A DNA stretch of 64,000 nucleotides from Pseudomonas sessilinigenes. Lineage in GTDB: Bacteria; Pseudomonadota; Gammaproteobacteria; Pseudomonadales; Pseudomonadaceae. Location: the NCBI RefSeq assembly GCF_003850565.1, contig NZ_CP027706.1, positions 3,162,001-3,226,000 on the forward strand, written 5' to 3'. Positions 27,077 through 35,166 of the stretch are shown here, in pieces. Position numbers and translations under genes: made by a program. The notes below the pieces were generated by a model. It had not been told where the DNA came from. It saw only the letters and a list, made by a program, of their open reading frames with translations, and did no database searches. Positions within the stretch are counted from its first letter, which is position 1. The number at the start of each line of letters is the position of its first letter.

Positions 27077-27976
27077 TCACAGGCCGCGTTCATCCTGGGG
27101 TTCATACACCGCTGGCCGAGCCTTGCCCGGCTTGGGCGCCATGCGTCGGCTGACCCATACCACCAGGGCCTGGTAGGCGCTGGGCAAGAGGCGGATGAAC
27201 AGGTCGAGGAAGTGCGCGTCGCGGCCGATCAGTACCCGGCGCTTGTTCTTGCGCACCCCCAGGAGGATGACCTTGGCGGCGGTTTGCGCCGAGGTGATGA
27301 ACAGCTTTTCGAAGTCGTCACGGGCTTGCTGTTCGTTGTCGATGAGGAATCCCTTGACGTTGTCGCTGATGCGGCTGGTGCGAGCGATGTCGGTACGGAT
27401 GCCGCCGGGGTGCACGCAGGTGGCGGAGACTCCGTTGCCCTGCAGGTCGAGTTCCTGGCGCAGGGACTCGGTAAAGCCGCGCACGGCGAACTTGGTGGCG
27501 TTGTAGCCGCTCATGCCCGGTTGCGAGAACAGCCCGAACACGCTGGAGGTGTTGATGATGTGGCCGTCGCCCGCCTGCTTGAGGTAGGGCAGGAAGGCCT
27601 GGGTGCCATGCACCACGCCCCAGAAGTTGACATCGACGATCCACTCCAGGTCCGCCAGGCTCGAGCCTTCGACAGTGCTCGACAGGGCGACCCCGGCGTT
27701 GTTGAAGATCAGGTTGATCTGACCGTGCTCGGCAGCGCTGGCGGCGGCCCAGGCGAACATGGCGTCGCGATCGCCGACGTCCAGCTCCTGGCTGCTGATG
27801 CGCAATGGCAACAAGGTGGCGGCCTGGGCCTGGGCGACGGTTTGGGCCAGGCCCTGGGGATTCTTGTCGGCCAGGGCCAGGTGGCAGCCTTCGCGGGCCA
27901 GGGCGATGGCCAGGGCGCGCCCCATGCCGGAGGCCGCACCGGTGATGGCGGCGACTTTACCGTTGAAGTTCTTCAT
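27077..27976 (-). CDS. Short-chain dehydrogenase/reductase
   Basis: A 299-residue classical SDR. The cofactor motif is TGAASGMG (12-19), then NNAG; the catalytic residues are in INTSSVFG and SGYNATKFA (Ser, Tyr, Lys). The C-terminus is basic and hydrophobic, suggesting membrane association. Its start overlaps the monooxygenase stop by 20 bp, so the two are translated together. A plausible role is oxidation of an alcohol to the ketone used by the Baeyer-Villiger-type enzyme. Confidence 0.9.
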   Translation of the reverse strand: MKNFNGKVAAITGAASGMGRALAIALAREGCHLALADKNPQGLAQTVAQAQAATLLPLRISSQELDVGDRDAMFAWAAASAAEHGQINLIFNNAGVALSSTVEGSSLADLEWIVDVNFWGVVHGTQAFLPYLKQAGDGHIINTSSVFGLFSQPGMSGYNATKFAVRGFTESLRQELDLQGNGVSATCVHPGGIRTDIARTSRISDNVKGFLIDNEQQARDDFEKLFITSAQTAAKVILLGVRKNKRRVLIGRDAHFLDLFIRLLPSAYQALVVWVSRRMAPKPGKARPAVYEPQDERGL

Positions 27977-29531
27977 GGGTGACGGCCTCTTGCAGGTTCA
28001 GTGGATGCGCGACGATTGGTGCGGCGACAGGAACGGGGCCGGGCAGGCGGCTGCTCAGGTAGTCCCGTAGTTCGAAGTGCTGCAGGGTCTTCTTGAAGCT
28101 CAGGGTTGAGCCGGGCCAGAGCGTGGTGTTCTGCCCGCTGCGTGGGTCCAGGTACCAGCTGCGGCAACCGCCGGTGGACCAGATGGCCCCGGCCAGGCGT
28201 TGTTGCAGGCGCTGGTTGTACTGGCGCTCGACGTCGGCCTTGACCTCCAGGGCGCCAATGCCGTCCTGGCGCATCCGCTCCAGGGCCTTGAGGATGTAGT
28301 CCACCTGGGCCTCGATCATCAGGATCATCGAGTTATGCCCCAGCCCGGTGTTGGGGCCGACGATCATGAACAGGTTGGGGAACCCCGGCAGGCAGGTGCC
28401 CAGGTAGGCGTGGGCGCCTTTGGACCAGTAGTCCATCAGGTCCTGGCCCTGGCGGCCGAAGAGCAGGCCATGGGGCAGCGGGTCGGTGGCCTGGAAGCCA
28501 GTACCGAAGATGATGCAGTCCACGGGATGGCGGGTGCCGTCGGCAGTGACCACGGCATCGGCCTCGATGCGCTCGATGGCTTCGCTGACCACGCCGACGT
28601 TGCCCCTGGACAGGGCCGGGTAGTAGTCGTTGGAGATCAGGATGCGCTTGCAGCCGATGGTGTAGTCGGGAGTCAGGCGCTGGCGCAGCAGTGGGTCGGG
28701 CACTTGCTTGCGCAAGTGGCGCAAGGCTACGCGCTGCACCACCTTCATCAGTTTGGGCCGCCGGGCGAAAGCGATCACCCGGCTTTCCAGGGCCCAGTAC
28801 AGCGCCGAGCGAGCCAGGCGCTGGGTAAAGGGCAGGTGCTTGAAGGCCCAGCGCTCCAGGGCACCGAGCTTGCGATCGGGCTTGGGCATGATCCACGGTG
28901 GGGTGCGTTGGAACAGCTTGAGCTGAGCCACTCGCGGGGCGATCTTCGGTACGAACTGGACGGCACTGGCACCGGTGCCGATCACCGCGACCCGCTTGCC
29001 TTGCAGGGAGTAGCGATGGTCCCACTGCTGGGAGTGGAAGCGCTTGCCGGTGAATGTCTCGAGCCCCGGGATGTCCGGGATCGCCGGGCGCGACAGGCCG
29101 CCCATGCCGGACACCAGGACCCGGGCGCTGACCCGGCGGCCATTACTGAAATGCAGTTGCCAACGCTCGCGATCCTCATCGAAGACCGCTTGCTCCAGGC
29201 CCATGTTGAAGCACAGGTAGGGCGCCAGGGCGAAATCCCGGGCGCAGTTTTCCAGGTATTCGCGGATTTCCGGCTGGGGGGCGAATTGCCGCGTCCAGTT
29301 CGGGTTGGGAGCAAAGGAAAAGGAATAGACATGGGATTGCACGTCGCAGGCGCAGCCCGGGTAGTGGTTGTCGCGCCATGTGCCCCCCAGGGAGGCAGCC
29401 TGTTCGGCAACGAAGAAATCCGTGATTCCGGCCTGCTTGAGCTTGATCGCCATGCACAAGCCGGCAAAGCCTGCGCCGATGATGGCGATATCGACGACCT
29501 CGGGGCCGTCGGGTGGCGAGTACGCATTCAT
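27957..29531 (-). CDS. Baeyer-Villiger / AlmA-type flavin monooxygenase
   Basis: A 524-residue class B flavoprotein monooxygenase. The FAD motif is IIGAGFAG (18-25) and the NADPH motif VIGTGASAVQ (183-192). Between them the full Baeyer-Villiger fingerprint FTGKRFHSQQWD (160-171) matches FxGxxxHxxxW[PD]. Related enzymes either make esters from ketones or, as AlmA, start long-chain alkane oxidation. Position beside an SDR, an esterase-like hydrolase and alkB favours a hydrocarbon role. ATG 29531 with GAGGT upstream is chosen over an earlier in-frame codon. Confidence 0.9.
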   Translation of the reverse strand: MNAYSPPDGPEVVDIAIIGAGFAGLCMAIKLKQAGITDFFVAEQAASLGGTWRDNHYPGCACDVQSHVYSFSFAPNPNWTRQFAPQPEIREYLENCARDFALAPYLCFNMGLEQAVFDEDRERWQLHFSNGRRVSARVLVSGMGGLSRPAIPDIPGLETFTGKRFHSQQWDHRYSLQGKRVAVIGTGASAVQFVPKIAPRVAQLKLFQRTPPWIMPKPDRKLGALERWAFKHLPFTQRLARSALYWALESRVIAFARRPKLMKVVQRVALRHLRKQVPDPLLRQRLTPDYTIGCKRILISNDYYPALSRGNVGVVSEAIERIEADAVVTADGTRHPVDCIIFGTGFQATDPLPHGLLFGRQGQDLMDYWSKGAHAYLGTCLPGFPNLFMIVGPNTGLGHNSMILMIEAQVDYILKALERMRQDGIGALEVKADVERQYNQRLQQRLAGAIWSTGGCRSWYLDPRSGQNTTLWPGSTLSFKKTLQHFELRDYLSSRLPGPVPVAAPIVAHPLNLQEAVTHEELQR

Positions 29532-29599
29532 TGTGTGTACCTCGATTGTAGTAACGCTTGGGTGACTTTCGTCAGTGAGTGAAAACTCAGGATTGCACA

Positions 29600-29621
29600 A
29601 TTTAAAATAATGTTTTAAAAA
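29600..29621. promoter_or_regulatory. AT-rich recurrent motif, monooxygenase/hydrolase intergenic
   Basis: TTTAAAATAATGTTTTAAAA (29601-29620) resembles motifs at 30915, 49723 and 49915 (see findings). It lies in the 262-bp divergent region between the monooxygenase and the alpha/beta hydrolase and may be an operator or part of a promoter. Confidence 0.3.
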
Positions 29622-29793
29622 TTAATTTAAATAAATCACCTGAAAATGTCACCTGCGCTCGTCGCCTGTGGATTTGCGGGCTCCATCCGGACTTGGGTGG
29701 GATTCCACAGGCGGTACCAGGCCAGGGCGACAAGCCGGGCCGGATCAGTGATTCGGTTGCCGCGCGAGACAGGTCAGCTCGAGGGGGCGTGGT

Positions 29794-30789
29794 ATGGAAT
29801 GGCTGGTAGCGGCGACGGTATTCCTGGTGGTCAGTGTGGTGCTTTGGCTGGTGAGCTTTCGTATCGACCGCAAGATAGAAAGCCAGGTGCCGATCAACGG
29901 GCGCTTTCTTGAGGTCGGGGGCGAACGCCTGCACTACACCGATGAGGGCAGGGGGCCGGTGCTCCTGATGATCCACGGCCTGTCCGGCTGCGCACGCAAC
30001 CTGACCCATTCCCTGGCGCCACAACTGCGTGAGCAGTTTCGGGTGATCACTCTCGATCGCCCCGGCTCCGGTTACTCCACCCGGGCCCGAGGGGCCCCGG
30101 CCGACCTGCCGGCCCAGGCCAGCCTGATCGCCAAGTTCATCCGGACCCTGGACCTTGGGCAACCTTTGGTGCTCGGGCATTCCCTGGGTGGCGCCATTGC
30201 CTTGTCGCTGGCGCTGAATCACCCGCAGTCTGTGTCGGGGCTGGTCCTGGTGGCGCCCCTGACCCACCCGCAACGGATGTTGCCCCTGGTGTTCCTGTCC
30301 CTGGGCGTGCGGCCGGCCCTGCTGCGCCGCTGGATGTCACTGACGTTGGCCGCGCCCATGGCCATGCTCGGGCGGCACAGCCTGGTCAAGGCGGTATTCG
30401 CCCCGGACCCGGTGCCCGAGGACTTTGCGGTACGCGGCGGCGGCCTCTTGGGCATGCGTACGAGCAACTTCTACAACGCCTCCAGCGAGATTGCCGTGGT
30501 CAACCGGGCCTTGCCCGACATGGTCAAGCATTACTCCAGCCTGAAGCTGCCGGTGGGCCTGATCTACGGCTCCAAGGACCCGGTCCTGAGCTACCGCAGG
30601 CACGGCGAGTCCATGGTCGGCAAGGTGCCGGGCCTGGCGCTGGAGATCGTTCAAGGGCGCGGACACATGCTGCCCATTACCGCGGTAGAACGGGTGGTCG
30701 CCATGGTCCGGCACGTTGCCGGGCAGGCCGGACCGCAGCGTAGCGCGACCATATTGCATCCGCCGTTCGCGGCATCACGAGCAGGCTAG
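29794..30789 (+). CDS. Membrane-anchored alpha/beta hydrolase
   Basis: A 331-residue hydrolase with an N-terminal TM helix (3-21). The oxyanion motif is HGLSG, nucleophile Ser130 in GHSLGG, and the catalytic His is in GRGHMLPI near the C-terminus. The ATG follows CGAGGGGG. It is divergent from the Baeyer-Villiger-type operon. Together they would allow ketone-to-ester oxidation followed by ester cleavage, the subterminal alkane route (inference). Confidence 0.87.
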   Translation: MEWLVAATVFLVVSVVLWLVSFRIDRKIESQVPINGRFLEVGGERLHYTDEGRGPVLLMIHGLSGCARNLTHSLAPQLREQFRVITLDRPGSGYSTRARGAPADLPAQASLIAKFIRTLDLGQPLVLGHSLGGAIALSLALNHPQSVSGLVLVAPLTHPQRMLPLVFLSLGVRPALLRRWMSLTLAAPMAMLGRHSLVKAVFAPDPVPEDFAVRGGGLLGMRTSNFYNASSEIAVVNRALPDMVKHYSSLKLPVGLIYGSKDPVLSYRRHGESMVGKVPGLALEIVQGRGHMLPITAVERVVAMVRHVAGQAGPQRSATILHPPFAASRAG

Positions 30790-30914
30790 GGGCGTGGTGC
30801 GGGGTGCTTTCGGGGGCCCGGCGACGACTTTGGCAGCAGCTGTAACTGCTTTACGGGCGACATTCAAAACAGACTGAAAAAATAGTTGACGAGCTATCGA
30901 ATCCGCGCTATTTA

Positions 30915-30936
30915 TTTTAAAAAAATGTTTTGAATG
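30915..30936. promoter_or_regulatory. AT-rich motif upstream of alkB
   Basis: A TTTTAAAA block followed by ATGTTTTGAATG, about 145 bp before the alkB start. It closely matches motifs in the efflux/TetR intergenic region. The 291 bp between the hydrolase and alkB hold no gene but are strongly AT-rich from 30870 to 30990, as expected of a promoter. Confidence 0.4.
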
Positions 30937-31080
30937 TTTTTTTTGAAAGTGCAATTGAGTGGTTAAAATAATGAAAATACCGCCATTTCACGCTTCATCT
31001 TCATTCACTCTCGCTTCGGACAGCGCAGATGCGCTTTCCTTTATAGCATCCTTGTCCTCTGCCATCCTGCGGAGGCTGCC

Positions 31081-32358
31081 ATGAATGTTTCAGTGGCGGC
31101 ACCTCAAGTCTGGACCGATGGCAAGCGTCACCTGTGGTGGCTGGGCACCTTGCCCATGATCACCCCCTTGTTGTCTGGAGTGTTCGCGCTCCTTACCGGT
31201 ATCCAGCTCTCCTGGTGGATCGGTGTACTGGTGATCTTCGGCCTGATCCCCTTGATCGACGGCCTGATTGGCGAAGACACCAGCAACCCACCTGAATCCG
31301 CCGTTCCAGACCTGGAAAAACAACCCTACTACCGTTTCATCGTCTACAGCTGTGCCGTGCTCTCGGTGCTGTCCCTGATAGTCACCGCCTGGATGGCGGT
31401 CCATGGGGTGGACTGGATCATGGCCGGCGGCCTGGTCCAGCTGAGCGAACAGCTGCACCTGCAGGGCGGCCTGGCGAATTTCGCGGCATTCGTTACCGAA
31501 CGTTCGCAATTGCACGGCAGCGTGACCTGGTTCACCTACCTGGGCATGGCCATGTCCACTGGGGCGGCTACTGGCATCGCCATCAACATCGCCCATGAGT
31601 TGGGACACAAGAACCTGCTGATGTCCAAGTTCCTGGCCAAGCTGGCCCTGGCCTCGACGTTCTATGGGCACTTTTTCGTCGAGCACAACCGTGGGCACCA
31701 CGTCCGCGTGGCCACACCGGAAGACCCTGCCAGTTCGCGTCTTGGCGAGTCGTTCTGGAGCTTCCTGCCACGCACCGTGTGGTTCAGCCTGCGCTCGGCC
31801 TGGCACCTGGAAAGCGAGCGGCTGCGCAAGCAGGGCCTGCCGACCCTGCACTGGAAGAACACCGTGCTCAGTTCCTGGGCCTACAGCCTGGTGCTGTGGG
31901 GGGTGCTGATCGCTTGGCTGGGCGTTGCGGTGATCCCGTTCCTGGTGATCCAGGGCATCTACGGTTTCTCCCTGCTGGAAGTGGTGAACTACGTGGAGCA
32001 CTACGGCCTGCTGCGCCAGAAACAACCCAATGGCCGCTATGAGCGCTGCTCGCCACGCCATTCCTGGAACAGCAACCGGATCGTCACCAATATCTTCCTG
32101 TTCCAGTTGCAGCGGCATTCGGACCACCATGCCAACCCCACTCGTGCCTACCAGGCGCTGCGCCACTTCGATGAGTCACCGCAGCTGCCTTATGGCTACG
32201 CCACCATGATCGTCTGGGCCTACGTACCGTTCCTCTGGCGCCGGCTGATGGATCACCGGGTATTGGCCCACTACTCGGGTGATGTACGGCTGGCCAATAT
32301 CCAGCCGGCCAAGCGTGCCGAGATACTCAAGCGCTACGGCTTCAACGCAACCGATTGA
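31081..32358 (+). CDS. alkB: AlkB-type membrane alkane 1-monooxygenase
   Basis: A 425-residue integral-membrane diiron hydroxylase that converts n-alkanes to 1-alkanols with rubredoxin as electron donor. All histidine boxes are present: HELGHK (172-177), EHNRGHH (201-207), LQRHSDHH (343-350), plus the AlkB signature NYVEHYGLLRQ (303-313). About six TM helices precede and separate them. No rubredoxin or rubredoxin reductase gene is in the window, so these must be encoded elsewhere. PraA/PraB-like, FadL and beta-oxidation genes follow in the same direction. Confidence 0.97.
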   Translation: MNVSVAAPQVWTDGKRHLWWLGTLPMITPLLSGVFALLTGIQLSWWIGVLVIFGLIPLIDGLIGEDTSNPPESAVPDLEKQPYYRFIVYSCAVLSVLSLIVTAWMAVHGVDWIMAGGLVQLSEQLHLQGGLANFAAFVTERSQLHGSVTWFTYLGMAMSTGAATGIAINIAHELGHKNLLMSKFLAKLALASTFYGHFFVEHNRGHHVRVATPEDPASSRLGESFWSFLPRTVWFSLRSAWHLESERLRKQGLPTLHWKNTVLSSWAYSLVLWGVLIAWLGVAVIPFLVIQGIYGFSLLEVVNYVEHYGLLRQKQPNGRYERCSPRHSWNSNRIVTNIFLFQLQRHSDHHANPTRAYQALRHFDESPQLPYGYATMIVWAYVPFLWRRLMDHRVLAHYSGDVRLANIQPAKRAEILKRYGFNATD

Positions 32359-32379
32359 GACACCGCTCTTTAGTTGTAC

Positions 32380-32447
32380 TGCTCACCACTTCAAGTGCTC
32401 GTGAACCGGTTGTGTTCGCCTGTGATTCACCTCTTGAAGGGTGAGCA
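32380..32447 (+). other. Long imperfect inverted repeat after alkB
   Basis: TGCTCACC-AC-TTCAAG (32380-32395) pairs with CTTGAA-GG-GTGAGCA (32433-32447), two mismatched bases inside, around a 37-nt loop. It follows the alkB stop by 21 bp and precedes the first Pra-like gene. It could attenuate read-through from alkB into the Pra-like array. There is no U-tract. Confidence 0.4.
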
Positions 32448-32514
32448 GAGCAAGACAGAAGTCCTTAAACACGTTGACCGACAACAACAATAAGCAACTG
32501 TAAGGAAGTCACGG

Positions 32515-33006
32515 ATGTCTATCTCACCGCTGTTCGCAGCCCGTCTGTTCGTGGTCCTGGTGGGTGTATCGCTGATGAACGCGGCCGACGCCGCGCGCAT
32601 CGAACCGGCCAACACCGAGTTCACCGCCAAGGGCCCCATCAGTTTTGCCAAGAGCATTATCAATGCCGATTGCACCATCCAGGTCAGCGGCAAGATCAGT
32701 CCTGATGGCAGCTATGCCAGTGTCGAGAAAGTCGATTTCAGCGGCGGCCTCAAGTGTGGCCAGGTCGAAGCCACGCACTTGCCCTGGAAGCTGATCGCCA
32801 AGGACGAAACCAGCGGTGCCATGTCGGGTATCCGGGTCACGGTGCACGCCCCCCTGGTGGGCGGTGAATGCGGCCCGAGCACAGCCGAGGGCAGCTGGAA
32901 CAACACCACCGGCAAACTCGAAGCGGCCCAGGTCAGCCTCGACGGCGGCTGCACCATCAAGACCGTATCGATCCAGATGCCGCCCAAGTTCCGGGTGGCA
33001 CCCTGA
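32515..33006 (+). CDS. PraA/PraB-like secreted protein, copy 1 (divergent)
   Basis: A 163-residue exported protein; signal peptide 1-26, cleaved after ADA. The mature part is beta-rich with four cysteines (ADCTIQ, LKCGQ, GECGPS, GGCTIK) spaced as in the three following paralogues. The family is linked in pseudomonads to extracellular activation of alkane oxidation (PRA/PraB); the mechanism is thought to be surface or emulsification related. This is the most diverged copy. TAAGGA precedes the ATG. It lies downstream of alkB. Confidence 0.7.
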   Translation: MSISPLFAARLFVVLVGVSLMNAADAARIEPANTEFTAKGPISFAKSIINADCTIQVSGKISPDGSYASVEKVDFSGGLKCGQVEATHLPWKLIAKDETSGAMSGIRVTVHAPLVGGECGPSTAEGSWNNTTGKLEAAQVSLDGGCTIKTVSIQMPPKFRVAP

Positions 33007-33209
33007 GTAGAAACAGAATCCAAGGAGGGACGCTGATGATCTTGCAAGCGGATTGGAAAGCCCCGGCTGTCCAAGCGGCATCGATATCACCCTAGCGCAC
33101 TCCAGTACCGAATTCGGTCGAGCCGGAGCGTCGATGGCGTCATCGACAACCTGGCAAGGCTGATAACCCCCTGGCAACACTGGTTGCCTAATTCTTGAGG
33201 AAAACAACA

Positions 33210-33692
33210 ATGCAAAGCATCAAGACTCTGGTATCTGTCGCTTCCTTCGCCATCTGCCTCGGCGCCGCGTCGATGGCTAGCGCAGCGACCATCAGCCCTG
33301 CCGGTCCGTTCTCGGCTCCGGGCTCCATCACTGTATCCTCGCCTGCGTCGTTCAATCAGCCGGTGACCTGCAACATCAACTTCACCGGTACTGTGAACGG
33401 CCCTAACGCCACCATCACTGGCGCCACTGTCAACGGTTCTAACCCACTGTGCGGTGTGCCAGTACTGCTAAACCTGCCTTGGACCCTGACTCCCGCCAAC
33501 GCCACCTCGGGCACTGTATCTGGCGTGAACTTCAAGATCCTCAACGACTGCAGCGCTACTCCGGTCACCATCAATATTGCCTGGAACAATGGGACCAACA
33601 CCCTGAGCGTTCCTTCGGCGCAGCCAGTCGGCAAATGCAAGATCACTGCTTTGAGCGTCAACCCAGATCCACGTTTCACTGTATCGAACTGA
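33210..33692 (+). CDS. praB: PraB-like alkane-oxidation activator, copy 2
   Basis: A 160-residue exported protein; signal peptide 1-25 ending SMASA-ATIS. The four-cysteine pattern is TCNINF, PLCGVP, NDCSAT, GKCKIT; it ends in PRFTVSN. It looks like the canonical PraB type. ATG 33210 (MQSIKT) follows TTGAGGAAAA; a TTG five codons upstream is the only other option. It is followed by a hairpin that recurs after copies 3 and 4. Codon usage is normal for the genome. Confidence 0.75.
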   Translation: MQSIKTLVSVASFAICLGAASMASAATISPAGPFSAPGSITVSSPASFNQPVTCNINFTGTVNGPNATITGATVNGSNPLCGVPVLLNLPWTLTPANATSGTVSGVNFKILNDCSATPVTINIAWNNGTNTLSVPSAQPVGKCKITALSVNPDPRFTVSN

Positions 33693-33733
33693 TGCAGGTG
33701 TAAGTTTCTAGCCTGCTGATCACCGGCTGGGAA

Positions 33734-33761
33734 AACAGGCACCTCGCTTGGGGTGCCTGTT
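33734..33761 (+). terminator. Hairpin after Pra-like copy 2
   Basis: AACAGGCACC (33734-33743) pairs with GGTGCCTGTT (33752-33761), a perfect 10-bp stem with an 8-nt loop. The sequence that follows (GCAAT) is shared with the hairpin after copy 3. No U-tract; possibly an mRNA-stabilising element. Confidence 0.5.
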
Positions 33762-33875
33762 GCAATGTATCGAAGACTGATCTGCAACGTAACTGAAAGT
33801 TGAGGTTTGATGAACTAACTAACAATAACTTGAATGGATGTTCGGTCGAGTCCAAACATTAAGAGGCATAACGCG

Positions 33876-34367
33876 ATGAACACTATAAAAACTCTGTTTT
33901 CTGTGGCGTCTTGTGTTATCTGTCTGGGCGTGACGTCAATGGTCAGCGCAGCGACCATTGAACCTAAAGGGGCAAGTTTCACTGCTCCGGGTACTATTAC
34001 GGTAAAGTCGCCAGCCTCGTTTAACAGGGCGGTGAAATGCAATATCAATTTCAGCGGTAACGTCGCGGCAGATGGCTCCAAAGCCACGATAACAGGTGCC
34101 ACTGTCGGCGGTAGTAATATTCTTTGTGGTGTGCCGGTGCTGCAAAACTTGCCCTGGACCTTGACTGCCACCAGTACCACCAGCGGTACCGTCTCCGGTG
34201 TCATGTTTCAGGTTCTTTCTGCTTGCAGCGACACACCGGCGACCATCAGCGGCAACTGGAGCAATGAACAAAACAAACTATGGGTCAGTACTCCGCAACA
34301 GGTGGGGCGTTGCACGATCACGGATTTGAGTGTCAATCCAAATCCACGTTTCACTGTGTCGGATTGA
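33876..34367 (+). CDS. PraB-like secreted protein, copy 3
   Basis: A 163-residue exported protein close to copy 2: AATIEP after the signal peptide, then KCNINFS, ILCGVP, SACSDT, GRCTIT and PRFTVSD. ATG 33876 is chosen because AAGAGGC lies at the right distance; the frame opens 14 codons earlier. Third-position AT is visibly higher than in copy 2, as if drifting or acquired separately. A hairpin follows. Confidence 0.7.
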   Translation: MNTIKTLFSVASCVICLGVTSMVSAATIEPKGASFTAPGTITVKSPASFNRAVKCNINFSGNVAADGSKATITGATVGGSNILCGVPVLQNLPWTLTATSTTSGTVSGVMFQVLSACSDTPATISGNWSNEQNKLWVSTPQQVGRCTITDLSVNPNPRFTVSD

Positions 34368-34392
34368 GCCAGGGTTAGAACTGTTGGGCACG

Positions 34393-34412
34393 GGCACTTC
34401 GCTCGAAGTGCC
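34393..34412 (+). terminator. Hairpin after Pra-like copy 3
   Basis: GGCACTTCG (34393-34401) and CGAAGTGCC (34404-34412) form a tight 9-bp stem with a 2-nt loop, then TGTTGCAATATTTG. It is homologous to the hairpin after copy 2 by position and by the shared GTGCCTGTTGCAAT. Confidence 0.5.
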
Positions 34413-34540
34413 TGTTGCAATATTTGAAGTTTTCTATGTATCAGCCTTGATGACTATAGATGACAGGGCGAATTGTTGCTTTTGCGAAAGATATGGTCTT
34501 TAGGGCATCGGATGAGTCCCAGGAATGAGGAGGCAAGTCA

Positions 34541-35032
34541 ATGGAAAGTATCAAGGCACTGTTGTCTTTGGTTTCTTGCCTCATTTTCCTGGGCGTAACA
34601 TCTTTGGCTGGTGCCGTCACCATTGCACCGCCAGGCGTTAATTTTTCCGCGGCGGGTATTATTTCAATTACGTCGCCAGACTTTTTTAATGTTCCTTTTA
34701 CCTGCAATGTCAATATCTATGGCGCTGTGGCGCCAGATGGTTCGAAGGCTCTGATCTCCAATTTTTCCATCAATGGTAGCAGCCCTCCATGCACGGTGGG
34801 CAACGCGCTGACCCTACCTTGGAACTTGTACTTTCCCACTGTTGCTGCAGGCACTGTGTCGAAAATGAATCTGAGGTTTGTTAACTATTGCAGTCCGATC
34901 CCGGTAACTATCAATGTTATTTGGGATAACTCAACCAATACCCTGAGCATCCCTTCATCGCAGCCAGTTGGCAAATGCAAGATCACGGTTTTGAGTGTCC
35001 AGCCAACGCCACGTTTAACGGTGTCGCCATGA
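34541..35032 (+). CDS. PraB-like secreted protein, copy 4 (diverged)
   Basis: A 163-residue exported protein; signal peptide ends SLAGA-VTIAP. It keeps the four cysteines (TCNVNI, PPCTVG, NYCSPI, GKCKIT) and ends PRLTVSP. AGGAGG precedes the ATG. The N-terminal half has drifted most and the gene is the most AT-rich of the four, with several rare codons for this genome. It appears intact rather than a pseudogene. Confidence 0.68.
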   Translation: MESIKALLSLVSCLIFLGVTSLAGAVTIAPPGVNFSAAGIISITSPDFFNVPFTCNVNIYGAVAPDGSKALISNFSINGSSPPCTVGNALTLPWNLYFPTVAAGTVSKMNLRFVNYCSPIPVTINVIWDNSTNTLSIPSSQPVGKCKITVLSVQPTPRLTVSP

Positions 35033-35071
35033 TGAATGCATGAGTTGCAGTTTTTAGTTTTACCGGAAACA

Positions 35072-35091
35072 GGCGTCTGATTGCAGATGCC
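35072..35091 (+). terminator. Hairpin after Pra-like copy 4
   Basis: GGCGTCTG (35072-35079) pairs with CAGATGCC (35084-35091) with one G-U pair and a 4-nt loop. AACAGG lies before it, as in the hairpin after copy 2. Confidence 0.4.
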
Positions 35092-35106
35092 AGCAGCAGT
35101 ACCCAA

Positions 35107-35126
35107 GATCGGTGGGTTGACCGATC
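35107..35126. promoter_or_regulatory. Inverted repeat upstream of the FadL-type porin gene
   Basis: GATCGGT (35107-35113) and ACCGATC (35120-35126) around 6 nt, 41 bp before the porin start. The leader after it carries two AAGTAAGG repeats, the second merging into the AAGGAG ribosome binding site. Confidence 0.35.
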
Positions 35127-35166
35127 ACAGCCGATAACAATAAGTAAGGTAAGTAAGGAGTAGGGC

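Noticed and set aside
33748..33764. TTGGGGTGCCTGTTGCA resembles a sigma-54 promoter (GG-N10-GC)
   Set aside because: It falls inside the hairpin after Pra-like copy 2, and the equivalent site after copy 3 lacks the -24 GG, so hairpin conservation explains it better.
34541..35032. Pra-like copy 4 as a pseudogene
   Set aside because: It is AT-rich and diverged, but the frame, signal peptide, ribosome binding site and all four cysteines are intact.
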